Under the pieces are notes generated by a model that saw nothing but the letters and a program-made list of their open reading frames with translations, did no database searches and was not told where the DNA came from. DNA of 64,000 bases from Azohydromonas australica DSM 1124. Lineage in GTDB: Bacteria; Pseudomonadota; Gammaproteobacteria; Burkholderiales; Burkholderiaceae_C. The stretch is taken from NCBI RefSeq assembly GCF_000430725.1, contig NZ_AUMO01000017.1, positions 1 to 64,000 of the forward strand, written 5' to 3'. A program made the translations under genes and the position numbers. Below, piece after piece: positions 60,434 through 64,000 of the stretch; positions within the stretch are counted from its first letter, which is position 1, and every line of letters begins with the position of its first letter.

Positions 60434-61441
60434 TTAGATGGCCCCTACGCTCCCCGTCACCGGCAGCACGATCCCGGTGATGTACCCCGCGCACGCCGGC
60501 GCGGCCAGGAACACGTAGGCCGGCGACAGCTCCTCGGGCTGCGCCGCGCGCTGGAAGTCGGTCTTCTTGCCGAACTCCGCCACCTTCTCCGCCGGGGAGT
60601 CGGCCGGGTTCAGCGGCGTCCACACCGGCCCGGGCGCGACGGCGTTGACGCGGATACCCTTCTGGATCAGGTTGGACGCCAGCGACTTGGTGAAGGCGTG
60701 GATCGCCCCCTTGGTGGTGCTGTAGTCCAGCAGCTGCTCGCTGCCCTGCAGGCCCACGACGGAGCCGGTGTTGATGATGGAAGCACCTTCCTTGAGGTGA
60801 GGCAGCGCCGCCTTGGCCATGTGGAAGTAGCCGTAGACGTTGGTGCGCATCGTCTCGTCGAAGCGCTCCTCGGTGATGTCCTCCAGGCTCTCGGCGTGCT
60901 CCTGGAACGCGGCGTTGTTGACCAGGATGTCGAGCTTCCCAAGCTCCTTGACCGTGCGCTCGACGGCCTGCTTGCAGAAGGCGGCGTCCTTCACGTCGCC
61001 GGGAATGAGGATGCAGCGCCGCCCCTCGGCCTCGACATGGCGCTTCGTCTCCTCGGCGTCCTCGTGCTCGCTGAGGTAGACGATGGCGACGTCCGCGCCC
61101 TCGCGCGCGTAGAGCACGGCCACGGCACGGCCGATGCCCGAATCCCCGCCCGTGATGAGCGCCGCCATGCCCTGCAGCTTCTCGCTGCCCTTGTAGTTGG
61201 GCGCCTGGAACTGCGGCTGCAACTGCAGCTCGGCCTCGATGCCGGGTTTCGCGATGTGCTGCGCCGGCAAGTCGGTGGGCTGCTCGCGCGCCCCGGTCTG
61301 CGGCGGCTTCTGCTGCTCCCCGCCCCCGCCCTGCTGCGCCTTGCGGTTGTCCTTCTGGTCCTGCTGCTTCTGAATGCCGCGGTGCTTCTCGGCGGTGGCC
61401 TCGGCGGATTGCTTGGGGGAAGTATCGCCTTGTTGCTTCAT
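60434..61441 (-). CDS. SDR oxidoreductase with Gln-rich N-terminal extension (YghA-like)
   Basis: This 335-residue protein consists of about 85 residues of Gln, Lys, Glu and Pro-rich low-complexity sequence and then a full classical SDR domain. The cofactor motif is ALITGGDSGIGRAVAVLYAR, followed by NNAAFQEHAES, the catalytic Ser in NTGSVVGLQGSEQ, and Tyr-Lys in YSTTKGAIHAFTKSLA. It most resembles E. coli YghA/Bacillus general-stress oxidoreductases. The substrate is not known. The ATG at 61441 has GGAG about 9 bases before it; a second ATG is at 61462. Confidence 0.88.
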   Translation of the reverse strand: MKQQGDTSPKQSAEATAEKHRGIQKQQDQKDNRKAQQGGGGEQQKPPQTGAREQPTDLPAQHIAKPGIEAELQLQPQFQAPNYKGSEKLQGMAALITGGDSGIGRAVAVLYAREGADVAIVYLSEHEDAEETKRHVEAEGRRCILIPGDVKDAAFCKQAVERTVKELGKLDILVNNAAFQEHAESLEDITEERFDETMRTNVYGYFHMAKAALPHLKEGASIINTGSVVGLQGSEQLLDYSTTKGAIHAFTKSLASNLIQKGIRVNAVAPGPVWTPLNPADSPAEKVAEFGKKTDFQRAAQPEELSPAYVFLAAPACAGYITGIVLPVTGSVGAI

Positions 61442-61773
61442 GGGTAACTCCGTAGGGGTCATATGGGACCCAAGGCGGCAGGCGGTGTGCCCATGCACTG
61501 TGGCTAGAATTTGAAATTGCGCATTCTTGATTCTCACCACCAACGATGGCCCTTGCGTCCTATTCTTCACAGGAAATCAGCGTCACGCAAAGAGGCCATA
61601 TTTTCCTGGAATTGTCCGTTTTCTTGCTGCCGCATGGCATCGAAACATCGCACTCCATCACTGCCCGGGGTCATGCAAGGACCAACAACCCAGACAACGC
61701 TGCGTATTCTTGCCAAGGACCAAGTCTTCAGTCTTGACGAAAAAACCTTCCCGACACCATCCACAAAACACCA
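61442..61773. other. Intergenic region of lower GC between SDR and EthD genes
   Basis: The two flanking genes are divergent. Several small frames cross the region on the plus strand in different phases, none with a recognisable family, and composition is more balanced than in the rest of the window. Promoters for both neighbours should be here. A decayed gene cannot be excluded. Confidence 0.4.
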
Positions 61774-62097
61774 ATGATCAAGATCAGCATTCTGTATCCC
61801 AACCACAAGGGCAGCCGTTTTGACATGGACTACTACGTCAAAACCCACATGCCTCTGTCCATCAAGCTGCTGAGCACGCACCCGGGCTTCAAAGGCGTTT
61901 CGGTGGAGCAAGGCCTTGCTGGTGCGATACCGGGGTCCGGACCAGCCCACGTCGCCATGAGCCATTTTCTCTTCACGTCCATGGAAGACTTTCTGGCTGC
62001 ATTCATGCCGCACGCACCGGTTCTTCAGGGCGACATGCCGAACTACACGGACATCGAGCCGGTGATCCAGTTCAATGAAGTGCTCATTCATCAGTGA
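61774..62097 (+). CDS. EthD family protein
   Basis: This 107-residue member of the dimeric alpha-beta barrel group starts MIKISILYPNHKGSRFDMDY and continues YVKTHMPLSIKLLSTHPGFKGVS, with later HFLFTSMEDFLAAF. EthD-type proteins are often found with oxidation pathways for ethers or polyketide-like compounds, but most copies have no known role. The ATG at 61774 lacks a strong ribosome-binding site. Its neighbours give no pathway context. Confidence 0.85.
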   Translation: MIKISILYPNHKGSRFDMDYYVKTHMPLSIKLLSTHPGFKGVSVEQGLAGAIPGSGPAHVAMSHFLFTSMEDFLAAFMPHAPVLQGDMPNYTDIEPVIQFNEVLIHQ

Positions 62098-62371
62098 TTC
62101 TGCTGCTGGTTGACCAAGGTGAAGCCCTACAACGTCCACAACCTGTATTCGCTTTCGGCCTTGGCACACGGCACGTTCCGAGTTGAAGAACGTGGCGTCC
62201 GCCCGGCGCCAGGTCTGCGGTAGCCTCGCTCACCTGCATATGGCGTCCCGCGCCGCCTGGGATTCGAGCCTGCCGCAAGGCACGTGTCATGAAGCGGTTC
62301 CAGACTGGGCTGGCCTCATCGCCGCGCTGCAGCCCACCGATGCCTGAAGCGGCGTCGCCCCAAGGAGAAAA

Positions 62372-62920
62372 ATGCAGACCTGGATTGCCCTGCTGCGCGG
62401 CGTCAACGTCGGTACGTCGAAGCGCGTGCCGATGGGCGAGTTCAAGGCGCTGCTGGAGGCGCAAGGATTTGGCAACGTCGCCACGCTGCTCAACAGCGGC
62501 AATGCCGTCTTCAATGCCAACGCCATACCCTCCGAGGCCGTGCGCCGGACCATCAGCACCGCCTTCGCATCCCGCTTCGAATTCGAGGTGACAGTGGTCG
62601 TCAAATCGCTGCATGAACTGGGGCAGATCGTGGCTGAAAATTCCTTGGCCGCCTCCGCGCCGGATCACTCGCGCCTGCTCTGCCTGTTCGCACAACACCC
62701 GCAAGATCTGGCGCTCCTGACGAAAATGCAGGAATTCACCGTGCCGCCCGAACGATTCCAGCTCGGCCGGCACGCCGCCTTTCTGAATTGCACTCAAGGC
62801 ATTCGGGAGAGCAAGGCAGCCAAGCTGCTGATGGGGAAAATCGGGCAGCACGTCACCACGCGCAACTGGGCCACGGTGCTCAAGTTGCATGCGTTGGCGG
62901 TGCGGTGCACGGCTGAATGA
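62372..62920 (+). CDS. DUF1697 domain protein
   Basis: This 182-residue protein matches the DUF1697 layout: WIALLRGVNVGTSKRVPMGE, then FGNVATLLNSGNAVFNAN, and near the end AAKLLMGKIGQHVTTRNWATVLKL. The function of the family is unknown. GGAG lies about 9 bases upstream of the ATG. It belongs to the right-end cluster of small genes on the plus strand, 22 bases before the methyltransferase gene. The 274 bases upstream (62098-62371) contain nothing recognised. Confidence 0.9.
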   Translation: MQTWIALLRGVNVGTSKRVPMGEFKALLEAQGFGNVATLLNSGNAVFNANAIPSEAVRRTISTAFASRFEFEVTVVVKSLHELGQIVAENSLAASAPDHSRLLCLFAQHPQDLALLTKMQEFTVPPERFQLGRHAAFLNCTQGIRESKAAKLLMGKIGQHVTTRNWATVLKLHALAVRCTAE

Positions 62921-62942
62921 CGGCACAACGAGAAAACAACCA

Positions 62943-63620
62943 ATGGAATTGAAAAACGTCGTCCCCTGGGGCCGCTCCCTGGCCGAATACCGGTCCATGT
63001 TCTCGCTGACCGATTCGGACCTGAAGAAAAAAATACTGGGTTGCGGCGACGGCCCCGCCAGCTTCAATGCCGAAATGACCGCTGCTGCGGGCCAGGTGGT
63101 TTCCGTCGATCCGGTCTACGCTTTTTCCGGGTTTCAGATCCGCAGCCGGATTGCCGAGGTCTATCCCACCATCATGGAGCAGCTGGCGCGGCACCGCGAC
63201 GACTACGTCTGGGACCATTTCTCCGGCGTGGAGCATGCAGGACGCACGCGCATGCAGGCAATGGAACGGTTTTTGGAGGATTACGAGGCAGGCCGGCAAC
63301 AGGGCCGGTACGTCGAGGCGGGGCTGCCGGCATTGCCCTTCGAAAACCAGGCTTTCGAATTGGCGCTGTGCTCGCATTTCCTGTTCCTGTACAGCGCGCA
63401 GGTGAATCTCGAAACCCACGTGGCGAGCGTTCGGGAACTGTGCCGGGTGGCGAGGGAAGTGCGCATCTATCCCCTGGTGTCGCTGGAAGGAACGGAATCT
63501 CCGCACCTTGGCCCGGTGGTCGAGCGCTTGAACGCCGAGGGCATCGCCGCCCGGCGCGAAGCGGTCCATTACCGGTTCCAGAAAGGAGCTACCGACATGC
63601 TGGTGCTGTACAAAGCTTGA
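62943..63620 (+). CDS. Class I SAM-dependent methyltransferase-like protein
   Basis: This 225-residue protein has a glycine-rich cofactor loop, KKILGCGDGPASFNAEMTAAAG, followed by the acidic second strand VVSVDP. Later, FENQAFELALCSHFLFLYS fits motif IV of class I methyltransferases. The middle inserts an alpha-helical region (about residues 70-125). The substrate is not evident. The ATG at 62943 lies 22 bases after the DUF1697 stop. Methyltransferase assignment rests on these motifs only. Confidence 0.78.
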   Translation: MELKNVVPWGRSLAEYRSMFSLTDSDLKKKILGCGDGPASFNAEMTAAAGQVVSVDPVYAFSGFQIRSRIAEVYPTIMEQLARHRDDYVWDHFSGVEHAGRTRMQAMERFLEDYEAGRQQGRYVEAGLPALPFENQAFELALCSHFLFLYSAQVNLETHVASVRELCRVAREVRIYPLVSLEGTESPHLGPVVERLNAEGIAARREAVHYRFQKGATDMLVLYKA

Positions 63621-63647
63621 TCCGTCCTCTTCACCCAATCGTCCGTC

Positions 63648-64000
63648 ATGCCCACCCAGCTTTTCATCGCGAATTCCGACGATCAAATCCAGGCCTGCTT
63701 TCCCGCCTTCAGCGCCTTGCGCCCGCACGTAAAGCCGGAATTGTTCCTGCCCCAGGTACGGCGCCAGCAATCGCAGGGCTACCAGGTTCTGGCGCTGGCG
63801 CACGAAGGCGAGGTCAAGAGCGTGGCCGGATTCCGCATCACCGAATTCCTGGCTTGGGGCAAGGTGCTCTACATCGACGACCTGTCCACCTTGCCCGGCG
63901 AGCGCGGCCAGGGTTTCGCGGGCACCCTGCTGGACTGGCTGATCCAGCACGCGCAGGAAAACCATTGCCGCGGGCTGCACCTGGACAGCGGCTATGCCCG
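63648..64000 (+). CDS. GNAT family N-acetyltransferase, truncated by the window edge
   Basis: The frame opens at ATG 63648 and is still open at the last base, giving 117 residues. GNAT features are visible: a beta-strand pair VLALAHEGEVKSVAGFRITE, then YIDDLSTLPGERGQGFAGTLLDWL with the acetyl-CoA pyrophosphate loop R-G-Q-G-F-A-G. The remaining C-terminal part (motif B) is outside the window. The substrate cannot be predicted. It follows the methyltransferase by 27 bases and could be in the same transcript. Confidence 0.85.
   Translation, partial: MPTQLFIANSDDQIQACFPAFSALRPHVKPELFLPQVRRQQSQGYQVLALAHEGEVKSVAGFRITEFLAWGKVLYIDDLSTLPGERGQGFAGTLLDWLIQHAQENHCRGLHLDSGYA

Noticed and set aside
60306-60623. 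N-terminal extension of the urtA frame
   Set aside because: It runs through the dyad-rich upstream region and into the SDR gene antisense; the signal peptide and GGGGAAG place the start at 60305.
61567-62169. 200-residue minus-strand open frame near the EthD gene
   Set aside because: It covers the antisense of EthD and has no family resemblance; EthD is well supported on the other strand.

Overview
The window is high-GC DNA whose gene content points to a betaproteobacterium of the Burkholderiales, most likely Comamonadaceae. The indicators are a Bug/TctC receptor next to a Burkholderiales-type porin, a single-chain indolepyruvate:ferredoxin oxidoreductase with a divergent Lrp gene, a UraD-AllC fusion, a urtABCDE urea transporter, and dispersed inverted repeats of the kind common in this order. 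This placement is inferred from gene content only. No rRNA, tRNA, CRISPR array, phage or insertion sequence was recognised.

Layout, left to right. 1-17.3 kb is metabolic and housekeeping: the 3' part of galactarate dehydratase, a 1,425-residue membrane GGDEF/EAL signalling protein with a C-terminal CZB-type domain, a MazG-like pyrophosphohydrolase, an Lrp regulator divergent from indolepyruvate:ferredoxin oxidoreductase, an MDR dehydrogenase, a stand-alone BLUF photoreceptor, a D-lactate dehydrogenase/DAHP synthase pair, a nitronate monooxygenase, a secreted HExxH protein and a 3-methyladenine DNA glycosylase. 17.5-25.9 kb holds the bacterial alpha-2-macroglobulin/PBP1C pair and a second secreted HExxH protein. 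25.9-29.8 kb has a haloacid dehalogenase, an SDR, a porin with a clear terminator and a Bug receptor.

30-38.9 kb is a ureide (purine breakdown) locus. 5-hydroxyisourate hydrolase is divergent from a GntR/FCD regulator, which is followed by allantoinase PuuE, the UraD-AllC fusion, an M20 peptidase-like enzyme, a three-gene ABC importer and a guanine-deaminase-like enzyme. A near-perfect 24-bp palindrome lies between uraH and the regulator, and related sites lie upstream of the porin and the importer, suggesting one regulon.

39-50.5 kb has a low-complexity secreted protein, then one long leftward superoperon, napEDABC-ccmABCDEFGHI (periplasmic nitrate reductase plus the complete cytochrome c maturation system), with most genes overlapping. 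The 54-residue ccmD is included. Divergent from it is a ureD that is not followed by urease genes, then an MFS-acyltransferase fusion and a maltose-type O-acetyltransferase. 54.6-60.3 kb is the leftward urtABCDE operon. The right end has a stress-type SDR and a set of small accessory genes (EthD, DUF1697, methyltransferase, truncated GNAT) that look less GC-biased than the rest.

Functionally the window is rich in nitrogen acquisition: ureide breakdown, urea import with a urease accessory factor, and nitrate respiration or redox balancing supported by the heme machinery its cytochromes need. Many long open frames antisense to real genes result from high GC and were left out.
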